11,088 nucleotides of DNA from Chloroflexota bacterium. GTDB lineage: Bacteria > Chloroflexota > Dehalococcoidia > Lucifugimonadales > JADFKI01. Shown piece after piece: positions 1-6,285 of this stretch; position 1 is the stretch's first letter, and each line of letters opens with the position of its first letter. Below the pieces are notes generated by a model that saw nothing but the letters and a program-made list of their open reading frames with translations, searched no databases and was not told where the DNA came from. The DNA is taken from NCBI GenBank assembly GCA_022565015.1, contig JADFKI010000103.1, forward strand, positions 1 through 11,088, written 5' to 3'. The position numbers and the translations under genes are program-made.

Positions 1-109
1 ACGAGGTCGTTTTTAGCTGCCATATCCGCAGCACTAGATTCGAGGTAACGCCGACGTACAGCGTGCCGTTGCGCTTGCTGGAAAGGATGTAGAAGCAGGG
101 TGACTTCAT
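1..109 (-). CDS. GIY-YIG endonuclease domain protein, 5' part only
   Basis: Only the first 36 codons are in the window; the gene continues past base 1. The start is the ATG read from 109 to 107; an in-frame stop (TGA) lies four codons upstream, so no earlier start is possible. The peptide begins MKSPCFYILSSKRNGT and continues LYVGVTSNLVLRIW. This matches the N-terminal GIY-YIG motif (Y-I-L then L-Y-V-G-V-T-S, followed by Arg) of the small stand-alone family of about 90 residues. Such domains cut DNA with a single metal-dependent active site; the cellular role of these small stand-alone proteins is poorly defined. The sequence after the motif (WQLKTTS) departs somewhat from the common WxHK pattern. 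The ribosome site is weak (GAGA). The gene abuts a palindromic-repeat island, which may be meaningful. Family recognition is firm; integrity of the rest cannot be judged. Confidence 0.8.
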   Translation of the reverse strand, partial: MKSPCFYILSSKRNGTLYVGVTSNLVLRIWQLKTTS

Positions 110-127
110 TTCTCGTCAAGGCCATTC

Positions 128-155
128 TGGATTCCGGCTTTCGCAGGAATGACGG
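128..155. repeat. Palindromic repeat element, copy 1 (imperfect)
   Basis: The arms ATTCCGGC (131-138) and GCAGGAAT (143-150) pair around a TTTC loop with one mismatch, flanked by CTGG on the left and GACGG on the right. It belongs to the same family as copies at 377-403 and 469-488. Elements of this type occur dispersed in many bacterial genomes and translate spuriously as WIPAFAGMT-like peptides. It lies 20 bp upstream of the GIY-YIG start codon. Confidence 0.75.
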
Positions 156-204
156 GGGTCTGGGGGTATTTTCGTCATTAAGGTGACCTCATAAACCCTG
201 TGGA

Positions 205-292
205 TTCCGGTATTTGCCGAGAGGTGCGATTGGTTGATGTGCCTCGATATATGCCCTTGGGACAAGGGATGCAGGTATCAGAGGGCCCGTCG
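205..292. repeat. 88-bp tandem repeat unit, copy A
   Basis: The unit starts with TTCCGGTATTTGCCGAG and recurs exactly 88 bp downstream. It contains a perfect hairpin: CCCTTG (254-259), loop GGA, CAAGGG (263-268). Copies A and B differ at only about three positions (two around 273-274 and the last base), so the duplication is recent or kept uniform by conversion. Confidence 0.85.
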
Positions 293-380
293 TTCCGGTA
301 TTTGCCGAGAGGTGCGATTGGTTGATGTGCCTCGATATATGCCCTTGGGACAAGGGATGCGCGTATCAGAGGGCCCGTCA
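293..380. repeat. 88-bp tandem repeat unit, copy B
   Basis: Second copy of the 88-bp unit, with the same CCCTTG/CAAGGG hairpin. A third TTCCGG occurs exactly one period later, at 381, where the sequence switches into the palindromic element at 377-403. This suggests that recombination between short TTCCGG blocks generated the array. Confidence 0.85.
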
Positions 381-403
381 TTCCGGCGAAAGCCGGAATC
401 CAG
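377..403. repeat. Palindromic repeat element, copy 2 (perfect hairpin)
   Basis: ATTCCGGC (380-387) and GCCGGAAT (392-399) form a perfect 8-bp stem with a GAAA tetraloop. The GTC prefix and CCAG suffix put it in the opposite orientation to copies 1 and 3. The GAAA loop would make a very stable GNRA-capped hairpin if transcribed. Confidence 0.85.
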
Positions 404-466
404 CTAGACGACCTCCTCATGCAGGTCCCGACAAGTCGAATTACATTTCACAATCATAATCGCTCG

Positions 467-494
467 AGATTCCGGCCTTCGCCGGAATGACGAG
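467..494. repeat. Palindromic repeat element, copy 3
   Basis: ATTCCGGC (469-476) and GCCGGAAT (481-488) form a perfect 8-bp stem with a CTTC loop, followed by GACGAGG. It lies about 30 bp before the -35 box of the cofE promoter, so it may insulate that promoter from transcription entering from the left. Confidence 0.85.
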
Positions 495-523
495 GGGTCT
501 GTAGGGACGCTGAGTTATTCGCG

Positions 524-552
524 TTGACACTCCATAGGGCCTATGCTATAAA
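524..552 (+). promoter_or_regulatory. Sigma70-type promoter of cofE
   Basis: TTGACA (524-529), a 17-bp spacer and TATAAA (547-552) form a near-consensus promoter. Transcription would begin near 559-560, leaving a leader of about 30 nt before the cofE ATG at 589. The ribosome site is a modest TGGGGA (581-586). Confidence 0.75.
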
Positions 553-588
553 GCCAAGATACCCTTCATTGACTGCTTCCTGGGGAAA

Positions 589-1362
589 ATGAACGACGTA
601 CCGCAGATCAGTATTATCGGAATAACCGGTCTCCCTGAAATAAAGGAGGGCGACGACCTTGGCTCGATGATAGTCCGGTTCGCCCAGGGACAGGACACTC
701 CTTTGGCGAGTGGCGATATCCTGGTCGTTACCCAGAAGATCGTCTCCAAGGCGGAGGGCAGGCTGGTTGACCTCAGGAAGATCGAGCCGTCGGCCTTCGC
801 CGCCGAGTTCGCGAGTCACAGCGGGAGGGATGCCAGGCTTGTGGAGCTCGTGCTGCGGGAGAGCCGGTCAGTCGTTCGAATGGATGCCGAGCGAGGCATC
901 ATGATTACGGAGACGAAGCACGGCTTCGTGTGCGCAAACTCCGGCATAGACTCCTCCAACGTATTCGGCGAAGACTACGTGTGTCTCTTGCCCGAGGACC
1001 CGGATGCCTCGGCGGAGGGGATACGTATTCGAATTCGCGAACTCATTGATAGTCCAGACGTACCGGTCATCATTTCCGACACCTTTGGCAGGGCGTGGAG
1101 AGAGGGCCACGGCAACTTCGCGATCGGCGTCTCAGGCATGGACCCCCTTAAGGACTACCGCGGCGAGATAGACGCCAGCGGCAAGCTACTGAGAGTGACC
1201 AACATCGCGGTGGCCGACGAGCTTGCCGGAGCGGCAGAGCTGGTCATGGCAAAGGTCATAAACGTGCCCGTGGCAATTGTGAGGGGCTACGCCTACTCGG
1301 CTGTCGACAACGCTTCTATCGCGCCGATGCTTCGCGAGAGGTCCAGAGACCTGTTCAGGTAG
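589..1362 (+). CDS. cofE: Coenzyme F420-0:L-glutamate ligase
   Basis: A 257-residue protein matching stand-alone CofE in length. CofE adds L-glutamate residues to F420-0 in a GTP- and metal-dependent reaction, making the polyglutamate tail of the deazaflavin F420 in the cytoplasm. Diagnostic segments are DILVVTQKIVSKAEGR (43-58), GFVCANSGIDSSN (112-124), LLPEDPD (133-139), SDTFGRAWREG (163-173) and AIGVSGM (178-184). The Asp residues in SGID and SDTFG sit in segments that bind metal and nucleotide in this family. The nitroreductase-like C-terminal domain of actinobacterial FbiB is absent. The ATG at 589 follows a weak GGGGA and lies just after the strong promoter at 524-552. No other F420 gene is in the window. 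It appears monocistronic, since 196 bp and a separate promoter precede the next gene. Confidence 0.93.
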   Translation: MNDVPQISIIGITGLPEIKEGDDLGSMIVRFAQGQDTPLASGDILVVTQKIVSKAEGRLVDLRKIEPSAFAAEFASHSGRDARLVELVLRESRSVVRMDAERGIMITETKHGFVCANSGIDSSNVFGEDYVCLLPEDPDASAEGIRIRIRELIDSPDVPVIISDTFGRAWREGHGNFAIGVSGMDPLKDYRGEIDASGKLLRVTNIAVADELAGAAELVMAKVINVPVAIVRGYAYSAVDNASIAPMLRERSRDLFR

Positions 1363-1460
1363 GGCCTCTAACGCCATACCGCCTGCGCGCCTTTCGGCTT
1401 GCACATTGCAGAGGTCGCTTCGTTTAATGGCCGAGTTTGGGTATCTTGCATACTTTAAAT

Positions 1461-1519
1461 TGTCAAATGAGTAATAATGCCTATATACGTCAATATATTT
1501 GACAGCATGATTGTCACAT
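1461..1519. promoter_or_regulatory. Putative operator: inverted and repeated TGTCAAAT-type boxes
   Basis: TGTCAAAT (1461-1468) is exactly complementary to ATTTGACA (1497-1504), and a related TGTCACAT follows at 1512-1519. The second box contains most of the -35 hexamer; the third lies between the -35 and -10. TGACA (1500-1504) and TGTCA (1512-1516) also make a compact 5-bp dyad with a 7-bp spacer. This layout fits repression by a dimeric regulator, most simply the downstream gene product acting on itself. That assignment is an inference. Confidence 0.55.
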
Positions 1520-1527
1520 TTTATACT
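1499..1527 (+). promoter_or_regulatory. Sigma70-type promoter of the SufR-like gene
   Basis: TTGACA (1499-1504), a 17-bp spacer and TATACT (1522-1527) form a strong promoter. Transcription would begin near 1534, about 25 nt before the ATG at 1559. The promoter is interleaved with the repeated TGTCA-type boxes. A weaker upstream pair, TTGTCA (1460-1465) and TATATA (1482-1487), could be a second promoter. Confidence 0.75.
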
Positions 1528-1558
1528 ATACATAAGTTCTATAGCGCTGGAATTAGGC

Positions 1559-2233
1559 ATGGAAAGTACCCGTTCTAGAATCCTGCGGCTTCTGCAGAGT
1601 AATGGCAGTCAGACGGTCGAGGCGCTGGCGACCAACATAGGACTCGCGCCCGCTACGATTCGCCGACATCTAGACATCCTTCAACGCGACAGACTTGTAG
1701 ACTTCCGTGAGGTGCGAAAAAAGACAGGCCGCCCCGAGTATTCCTTCTACCTCACCGAGGAAGGGCAGGAGTCTCTTCCCAAGAACTACGACAGGCTCTT
1801 GGCTTCTACGGTGGAAGGGTTGGCTCGGCTCAGCACGGAGGACATAAACGGCCGCGATGGCGAACAGGTCTTGGAGCTTGTTTTCGAGACTCTTTCTCGC
1901 GAGGTGTACTCGCAACATGAGAGAGAATTAACGGGCAAGAGGCTCAGTGAACGAGTCGAGGTCTTGGTCAATGTTCTCGAAGAGAGAGACTTCTTCCCCG
2001 AGATTGAGCTGGCAGGCAGCGAAATGAGGCTGAAGCTCATGAACTGCCCATATCGTTTTGCGGCGCTCCAGAACAATGCGGTCTGCAGCTTCGACTCCAA
2101 CGTTGTGTCCTCATTCATCACCGAGAGCGTAAAACGGTCGGAGTGCATTACAAGCGGCGCCACACACTGCGTCTATTCGTTCAATATCCGGAATGGCGAT
2201 ATGGAGAGTATAGCCGCTTTGGCAGCCAAGTAG
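1559..2233 (+). CDS. SufR-like HTH transcriptional regulator with C-terminal cysteine cluster
   Basis: A 224-residue DNA-binding protein. Residues about 1-70 form a winged helix-turn-helix of the ArsR/DeoR type: SQTVEALATNIGLAPATIRRHLDILQ would be the HTH, followed by a wing with KKTGRPEYSFYLTEEG. The C-terminal third carries Cys163, Cys176, Cys196 and Cys204 in NCPYRF...VCSFD...SECITSG..HCVYSF. This spacing and context match SufR-type regulators, which bind an Fe-S cluster through conserved C-terminal cysteines and repress suf genes. The ATG at 1559 is preferred: a TTG at 1511 is in frame, but it lies inside the promoter, between the -35 and -10. The ribosome site near the ATG is weak (AGG). 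No suf genes are in the window, so the targets are unknown. A role as an iron or redox sensor is inferred from the cysteines. Confidence 0.8.
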   Translation: MESTRSRILRLLQSNGSQTVEALATNIGLAPATIRRHLDILQRDRLVDFREVRKKTGRPEYSFYLTEEGQESLPKNYDRLLASTVEGLARLSTEDINGRDGEQVLELVFETLSREVYSQHERELTGKRLSERVEVLVNVLEERDFFPEIELAGSEMRLKLMNCPYRFAALQNNAVCSFDSNVVSSFITESVKRSECITSGATHCVYSFNIRNGDMESIAALAAK

Positions 2234-2262
2234 GCATCAGATAGCACAGGCAGCAACGGAGA

Positions 2263-2296
2263 CGGCCCTCGGTTACACGAATGGCCGGTTTTTTTT
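2263..2296 (+). terminator. Intrinsic terminator after the SufR-like gene
   Basis: CGGCC (2263-2267) pairs with GGCCG (2283-2287), followed immediately by G and a run of eight T (2289-2296). The stem is short and the loop is 15 nt, but the T-tract is strong and it lies 30 bp after the stop codon. Confidence 0.6.
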
Positions 2297-2402
2297 GGAA
2301 CCCACGATGCTGTTTGAGCTCTCTACCTCTCTGCAAAATTCCGGTTGATGAGGTCCCCGTTAAGCCGACATACACACGCTGCCTATGAACGGACAGGAGG
2401 CC

Positions 2403-3071
2403 TCAAACGGGCCACTCTTCCATCCGGTACGCGGCGTCCCAGAACATGTACTCGTACTGGCTGCTTAACAGGAACGCCTTCTCCATCCGACCTCGTTCCT
2501 GGTCCCCGCTCACTTCCGAGGTCCGGTCGATAAAGGACCGAAGCCAATCCGCGAGCTCGGCGAATTCCGGAGAGCTGTACATCTCGATCCAACGCCCGTA
2601 CAGCGGCTGACTAGCGGGCGCTCCCCCGTCGTTCAGCATCTGTCCGATCTCGCAGTAACCCCACGAGCAGGGCAATATCGCCGCCGCCAACTCCCCTATT
2701 CCACCCGTGTAGGCCGTCTGCACGAGGTGTCGCGTATAAGCCAGCGTCGTGGGCGATGGCTCCGTGGATAAGAGTTCCTGCTGGGTGATTCCGAGATCGC
2801 CGCAGAAGCCTATGTGCAGCGCCATCTCCGTATTAAGGGTCTCGTGCAGCAGCTTCGCGAACCAGCCCATGTCCTCGACGGTCTGGGCCTTGGCGACCGC
2901 CAGAGAGATCGCCCTGCAGAAGTCGATGAGAAAGATGTAGTCCTGGCGCATATAGTAGCGAAAATTGTCCAGAGGCAATGAGCCGTCGCCGATGCCCGTT
3001 ACGAACGGGTGCTGCTTTTCCAGGTCCCATGTGGGTGCGCCCTTCTTTCTCAGCTCGTCGGAAAAACCCAT
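2403..3071 (-). CDS. tenA: TenA-type thiaminase II / aminopyrimidine aminohydrolase
   Basis: A 222-residue cytoplasmic enzyme of the TenA family. It hydrolyses amino- or formylaminopyrimidine breakdown products of thiamine to HMP for salvage, and can cleave thiamine. The residues that matter in Bacillus subtilis TenA appear at the same or nearly the same positions: Asp44 (MRQDYIF), the nucleophile Cys135 and Tyr139 (LPCSWGYCEIG), a Tyr near 165 (WIEMYSSPEF) and a Glu at 207 (SSQYEYMFWDAAY). The protein looks complete and catalytically competent. The start is ATG at 3071, with GGGGGAGG four or five bases upstream. It follows the cyclophilin-like gene by 30 bp on the same strand, so the two are probably co-transcribed. 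No other thiamine gene or TPP riboswitch is visible. No terminator with a T-tract is seen after its stop. Confidence 0.93.
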   Translation of the reverse strand: MGFSDELRKKGAPTWDLEKQHPFVTGIGDGSLPLDNFRYYMRQDYIFLIDFCRAISLAVAKAQTVEDMGWFAKLLHETLNTEMALHIGFCGDLGITQQELLSTEPSPTTLAYTRHLVQTAYTGGIGELAAAILPCSWGYCEIGQMLNDGGAPASQPLYGRWIEMYSSPEFAELADWLRSFIDRTSEVSGDQERGRMEKAFLLSSQYEYMFWDAAYRMEEWPV

Positions 3072-3101
3072 AGCCTCCCCCGGGGTTCGGCGGCGCTCGT
3101 C

Positions 3102-3476
3102 TTACGCTCTCTCGACACGGACCTTGGACCCGGAGCGCACCTGCTTCAACACGGTGGCGTCTCCCTCTATCCTGCCGAGAACGTTTACCGCGCTGGCCGG
3201 TCGAATCTCGTCTCCCTGGCTCGCAGGCGTCGGCCCGAAGAACAGGCACAGCGCTTTGCCCGGAGGCCAGTAGGCCACGTCGCCCATATCCACAACCTCG
3301 CGCGCGTTCTCCTCTTCCGCCGAAATGGGAGTCTTGAAGTATATCTCGTCGCCCCATGTGCTGCCCGACGCCTCGATCGGCAATGAGTCCCAAACTAAAA
3401 TGGCCGTAGGGGTATCGTTCAGCTCCGCGAACACAGATAAATCTCCGGCCGTAATCTTTATGCGTCTTTCAGCCAT
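3102..3476 (-). CDS. Cyclophilin-like fold protein
   Basis: A 124-residue protein resembling the bacterial and archaeal cyclophilin-like family (COG2164 / Cyclophil_like type). Recognisable blocks are AILVWDSLPIEA (25-36), STWGDEIYFKTP (39-50), MGDVAYWPPGKALCLFFGPTP (about 64-84) and ASAVNVLGRIEGD (94-106). The fold is a small beta-barrel like that of peptidyl-prolyl isomerases, but isomerase activity is not established for this group, so I assign no reaction. The chosen start is ATG at 3476, with GGGGAG seven bases upstream; the frame stays open upstream to about 3620, but that extension has no family similarity. It is the first gene of a likely two-gene operon with tenA. This suggests, without proving, a role in handling a small heterocyclic or thiamine-derived ligand. 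Confidence 0.8.
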   Translation of the reverse strand: MAERRIKITAGDLSVFAELNDTPTAILVWDSLPIEASGSTWGDEIYFKTPISAEEENAREVVDMGDVAYWPPGKALCLFFGPTPASQGDEIRPASAVNVLGRIEGDATVLKQVRSGSKVRVERA

Positions 3477-3591
3477 GTCGGTCTCCCCGAACGTCAATTG
3501 GTCTATGGAATGCCGCGGCAATCTGCGCCTGTACCGTCCGTTCCGTGGCTCGTCATCCAGCCCCTTGCGTGAGGCGTCGCGTGGCAATAAC

Positions 3592-3620
3592 ATTATGCTG
3601 CAAGGCAACCCTTGGCACAA
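3592..3620 (-). promoter_or_regulatory. Possible promoter of the cyclophilin-like/tenA operon
   Basis: Read on the minus strand, TTGTGC (3620-3615), a 17-bp spacer and CATAAT (3597-3592) form a moderate promoter about 115 bp before the start codon. A small CAAGG/CCTTG hairpin (3601-3614) lies within the spacer. I see no comparably good promoter for the divergent glycerol kinase gene. Confidence 0.4.
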
Positions 3621-3658
3621 CCACCCGGCGGTGGCTAAGCGACGGCGGGAGACCGACG

Positions 3659-5164
3659 ATGGCGAGATCAGGGTACGTCTTGGCTGTCGATCAGGGTACG
3701 ACGGGCACCACCGCGATAGTCGTGGACGGATCAGGCAAGGTCGTATGGCAGACCAGCACGGAAATCCGGCAGATGTTCCCCCAGTCCGGTTGGGTCGAGC
3801 ACAGTCCCGAGGAGCTGTTCGGCTCGAGCATGGAGGTAGTCGAGGAGGTCCTCGAAGAGACCGAGATCAGCCCCCGACAGATTAGGGCGATCGGCATCAC
3901 AAACCAGCGGGAGACGACCCTGGTCTGGGACAGGTCCACGGGAAGGCCCGTGGCCAACGCCGTCGTATGGCAGTGCAGGCGCACCGCGCCACTTTGCGAG
4001 GCGCTAAAGGCCCAGGGCCTGGAAGAGACCGTGAGGGCCAAGACCGGCCTGCCCATCGACGCCTACTTCTCCTCCACCAAGATTCGCTGGATACTCGACA
4101 ATATCCCCAGCGGACAGAGACGGGCCGAGGCCGGAGAGCTGGCCTTTGGGACCGTCGACAGCTGGCTCATATGGAACCTCACCAACGGAACTACACACGT
4201 GACCGATGTGACCAACGCGTCGCGGACGATGCTCTACAACATCAACTCCATGGAATGGGACGCGGAGCTGCTGGACGACCTCGACATCCCGATGGCAATG
4301 ATGCCGCAGGTCGTATCTTCGAGTGGAATCTGTGGATACGCTTCGGGCAGTCTCTTCCGGGGGCAGAGCATACCGATTGCGGGGGTGGCCGGCGACCAGC
4401 ACGCCGCGCTGTTCGGACAGGCGTGCTTTAACAGGGGCATGGTCAAGAACACGTACGGCACCGGCTCCTTTGTGCTCATGAATACCGGAGACAGCCTGGT
4501 GCCGTCGAAACATGGCCTGGTAACCACCATAGCCTGGAAACTGGGAGATGAAGTATCATACGCGCTGGAGGGCAGCATCTTTTCGACGGGTGCGACCGTC
4601 CAGTGGCTTCGTGACGGGCTGGAGCTCTTCGACAGCCTGTCCGATGTTGAAGAGCTTGCCTTGCAGGCCGACGATAATGGGGGCGTGTATCTCGTGCCGG
4701 CTTTTACCGGCCTGGGCGCTCCCCACTGGGACATGTACGCCAGGGGCGCCATCGTCGGCATCACACGGGGGACGAGCAAGAGCCATCTCGCCAGGGCCGC
4801 ACTGGAGTCCACCGCCTATCAGACGAAGGACGTCATCGACGCGATGTTCGCCGATACCGGCATTCACATATCGAGTCTCAGGGTGGACGGCGGAGGGTCG
4901 CAGAATTCCCTCTTGATGCAATTCCAGTCCGACATGCTGGGGGTGGAGATAGAGTGCAGCGCCGTGAGGGAGACGACCGCTCTGGGCGCCGCATATCTCG
5001 CCGGGCTGGCCGTGGGATTCTGGGAGAGCACGGAGGAGATCCAGGAGATGTGGGCCCGTGACATGACGTACACACCCGATATGAGCGACGAGCTACGCGA
5101 CGGCCTTTACGATAACTGGAAGCGTGCCGTCGAACGCGCCGGGGGCTGGGCCAATCGCGAATGA
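3659..5164 (+). CDS. glpK: Glycerol kinase
   Basis: A 501-residue FGGY-family kinase of the usual length. It phosphorylates glycerol with ATP to sn-glycerol 3-phosphate in the cytoplasm. Signatures are the ATP loop DQGTTGTTAI (11-20), TNQRETTLVW (81-90) with Arg84 and Glu85, WQCRRTA (104-110), YFSSTKIRWI (136-145), AGVAGDQHAALFGQ (241-254) with Asp246 and Gln247, TYGTGSFVL (265-273), FTGLGAPHWD (349-358) and DGGGSQNSLLMQFQSD (410-425). These align with the glycerol-contacting residues of Escherichia coli GlpK. The start is ATG at 3659, with GGGAG about nine bases upstream; the frame is open from 3545, but that N-terminal extension is not family-like. The histidine used for PTS control in Firmicutes GlpK is not evident near 217-230. 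No glpF or glpD is adjacent, so glycerol may enter by diffusion or from lipid breakdown. Confidence 0.96.
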   Translation: MARSGYVLAVDQGTTGTTAIVVDGSGKVVWQTSTEIRQMFPQSGWVEHSPEELFGSSMEVVEEVLEETEISPRQIRAIGITNQRETTLVWDRSTGRPVANAVVWQCRRTAPLCEALKAQGLEETVRAKTGLPIDAYFSSTKIRWILDNIPSGQRRAEAGELAFGTVDSWLIWNLTNGTTHVTDVTNASRTMLYNINSMEWDAELLDDLDIPMAMMPQVVSSSGICGYASGSLFRGQSIPIAGVAGDQHAALFGQACFNRGMVKNTYGTGSFVLMNTGDSLVPSKHGLVTTIAWKLGDEVSYALEGSIFSTGATVQWLRDGLELFDSLSDVEELALQADDNGGVYLVPAFTGLGAPHWDMYARGAIVGITRGTSKSHLARAALESTAYQTKDVIDAMFADTGIHISSLRVDGGGSQNSLLMQFQSDMLGVEIECSAVRETTALGAAYLAGLAVGFWESTEEIQEMWARDMTYTPDMSDELRDGLYDNWKRAVERAGGWANRE

Positions 5165-5226
5165 AAATTTTAGGTGACTTGACCGTATCTCGTCGAATTC
5201 GTCTTTTATTTAAATAGGAGGAGCTG

Positions 5227-6279
5227 ATGCCGACCGTACAGGCCGAACGACTGCGGGAGATCGCAGTGAAGCTGCTCATGGGAGGGGGCGCCGGCCGGGA
5301 GGAGGCGGAGACCGTATCCAGGCACTGCGTTGGCGCCAACCTCGCGGGCCACGATTCCCACGGAATCATACAGATTCCAACCTACATCGATCGCGTCAAG
5401 CGAGGGCATATCGTTCCCGGAGCGCCCTTCGACATCGTGAGGGAGACTCCGACGACGACGGTTGTCGACGGCAACTGGGGGTATGGCTACGTCGTCTCCG
5501 AGCGGGCCATGCAGATGACGATCGACAAGGCGGAGACGTACAGCGTGGCGGCCGCGACGGTGTTCCGGCAGAGCCACGTCGGCCGGGTGGCGGACTACCC
5601 GTTGATGGCGGCGAGGGCGGGCATGATCGGCATAATGACGGCAGACTCAGGCAGGGCGGCCAAGGCTGTCGTGCCCTTCGGTGGGCGCGAGCCGCGTCTG
5701 GGAACAAACCCCATCTGCATAGCCATGCCCAGCAACCTCGAGGCCCCTATCTTCATAGACATGGCGACCAGCGCCGTGGCCGCCGGCAAGCTTGGCGTCG
5801 CCGTCGCCAGGGGCTCGTCAATTCCGGAGGGATGGCTCATCGACAAGGACGGCAATCCGTCCACGGACCCCGCCGACCTGCGCCAGGGTGGCGCAATGCT
5901 TCCGCTGGGAGGCCCCGAAGGTCACAAGGGCTACGGGCTATCCGTCATGATCGAGATCTTCTCAGGGATACTGACCGGCCTGGGGTTCGGGCATGACCCG
6001 TCGGGCCGGCACAACGACGGCTGCTTCATGGCGGCCTTCAAGGTCGAGGCGTTCCGACCGCTGGACGACTTCAAGAAAGAGGTGACCGAGTTCGCCCAAT
6101 ACCTGAAGAGCTCGAAGCCCGCCAAGGGTTTCACCGAGGTCTTCTACCCAGGCGAGCCCGAGCACATGAAGGAGCAGCAGCTCCTAAAGGACGGGATAGA
6201 CGTCGAGGACGCCACCTGGAGCAAGCTGGTTGAGCTCGCCCAGGAGTACGGCGTCGCCGACGAGCTGGGTATGAGCTAG
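5227..6279 (+). CDS. Ldh2-family malate/L-lactate/ureidoglycolate-type dehydrogenase
   Basis: A 350-residue NAD(P)-dependent 2-hydroxyacid dehydrogenase of the COG2055 fold, unrelated to classical LDH/MDH. Family blocks are AGHDSHGI (40-47) with His45, QSHVGRVADYP (115-125) with His117, PFGGREPRLGTNPICIAMPS (150-169), MATSAVAAGKL (179-189), PEGWLIDKDGNPSTDP (200-215) and LPLGGPEGHKGYGLSVM (225-241). Members oxidise malate, L-lactate, ureidoglycolate, sulfolactate or similar acids, and substrate cannot be read from sequence alone. The SHVGR form, rather than SHFGA, marks a distinct subgroup. The start is ATG at 5227, with AGGAGG five bases upstream. It lies 62 bp after glpK and may be co-transcribed. 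The AT-rich gap also holds TTGACC (5179-5184) with a poorly spaced TTTTAT, so a weak internal promoter is possible. Confidence 0.88.
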   Translation: MPTVQAERLREIAVKLLMGGGAGREEAETVSRHCVGANLAGHDSHGIIQIPTYIDRVKRGHIVPGAPFDIVRETPTTTVVDGNWGYGYVVSERAMQMTIDKAETYSVAAATVFRQSHVGRVADYPLMAARAGMIGIMTADSGRAAKAVVPFGGREPRLGTNPICIAMPSNLEAPIFIDMATSAVAAGKLGVAVARGSSIPEGWLIDKDGNPSTDPADLRQGGAMLPLGGPEGHKGYGLSVMIEIFSGILTGLGFGHDPSGRHNDGCFMAAFKVEAFRPLDDFKKEVTEFAQYLKSSKPAKGFTEVFYPGEPEHMKEQQLLKDGIDVEDATWSKLVELAQEYGVADELGMS

Positions 6280-6285
6280 AGCTCT

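Larger units (their letters stand above)
201..402. repeat. Composite repeat element with 10-bp terminal inverted repeats
   Basis: TGGATTCCGG at 201-210 is the exact reverse complement of CCGGAATCCA at 393-402. The 202-bp interval between and including these ends holds two tandem copies of an 88-bp unit. The right end is itself a perfect hairpin of the dispersed palindromic family. This looks like a small non-coding, MITE-like element that grew by internal duplication. The open frame across it on the minus strand is an artefact of the repeats. No transposase is seen nearby, and no clear target-site duplication is visible. Confidence 0.6.

Noticed and set aside
201..402. Possible CRISPR array
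   Set aside because: There are only two directly abutting 88-bp copies with no unique spacers, and no cas genes are nearby.
178..420. Open frame on the minus strand, 80 residues, with internally repeated peptide
   Set aside because: It is made entirely of the palindromic and 88-bp repeats; its WIPAFAGMT-like start is a well-known artefact of such elements.
1363..1420. Terminator after cofE from GGCCTCT/AGAGGTC pairing
   Set aside because: The loop is about 40 nt and no T-tract follows, so the evidence is too weak.
1511..1558. TTG start giving a 16-residue longer SufR-like protein
   Set aside because: The TTG lies between the -35 and -10 boxes of the promoter and the added residues are not HTH-like.
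2297..2402. Terminator after tenA on the minus strand
   Set aside because: The hairpin candidates lack a following T-run in that direction; the T-tract present belongs to the plus-strand terminator.
3545..3658. N-terminal extension of glycerol kinase
   Set aside because: The family begins right before the VDQGTT loop, and the ATG at 3659 has a proper ribosome site; the extension is Arg/Cys-rich intergenic sequence.
3477..3658. TPP riboswitch for the tenA operon
   Set aside because: The conserved CTGAGA and 3' TPP-box patterns are not found on the minus strand.
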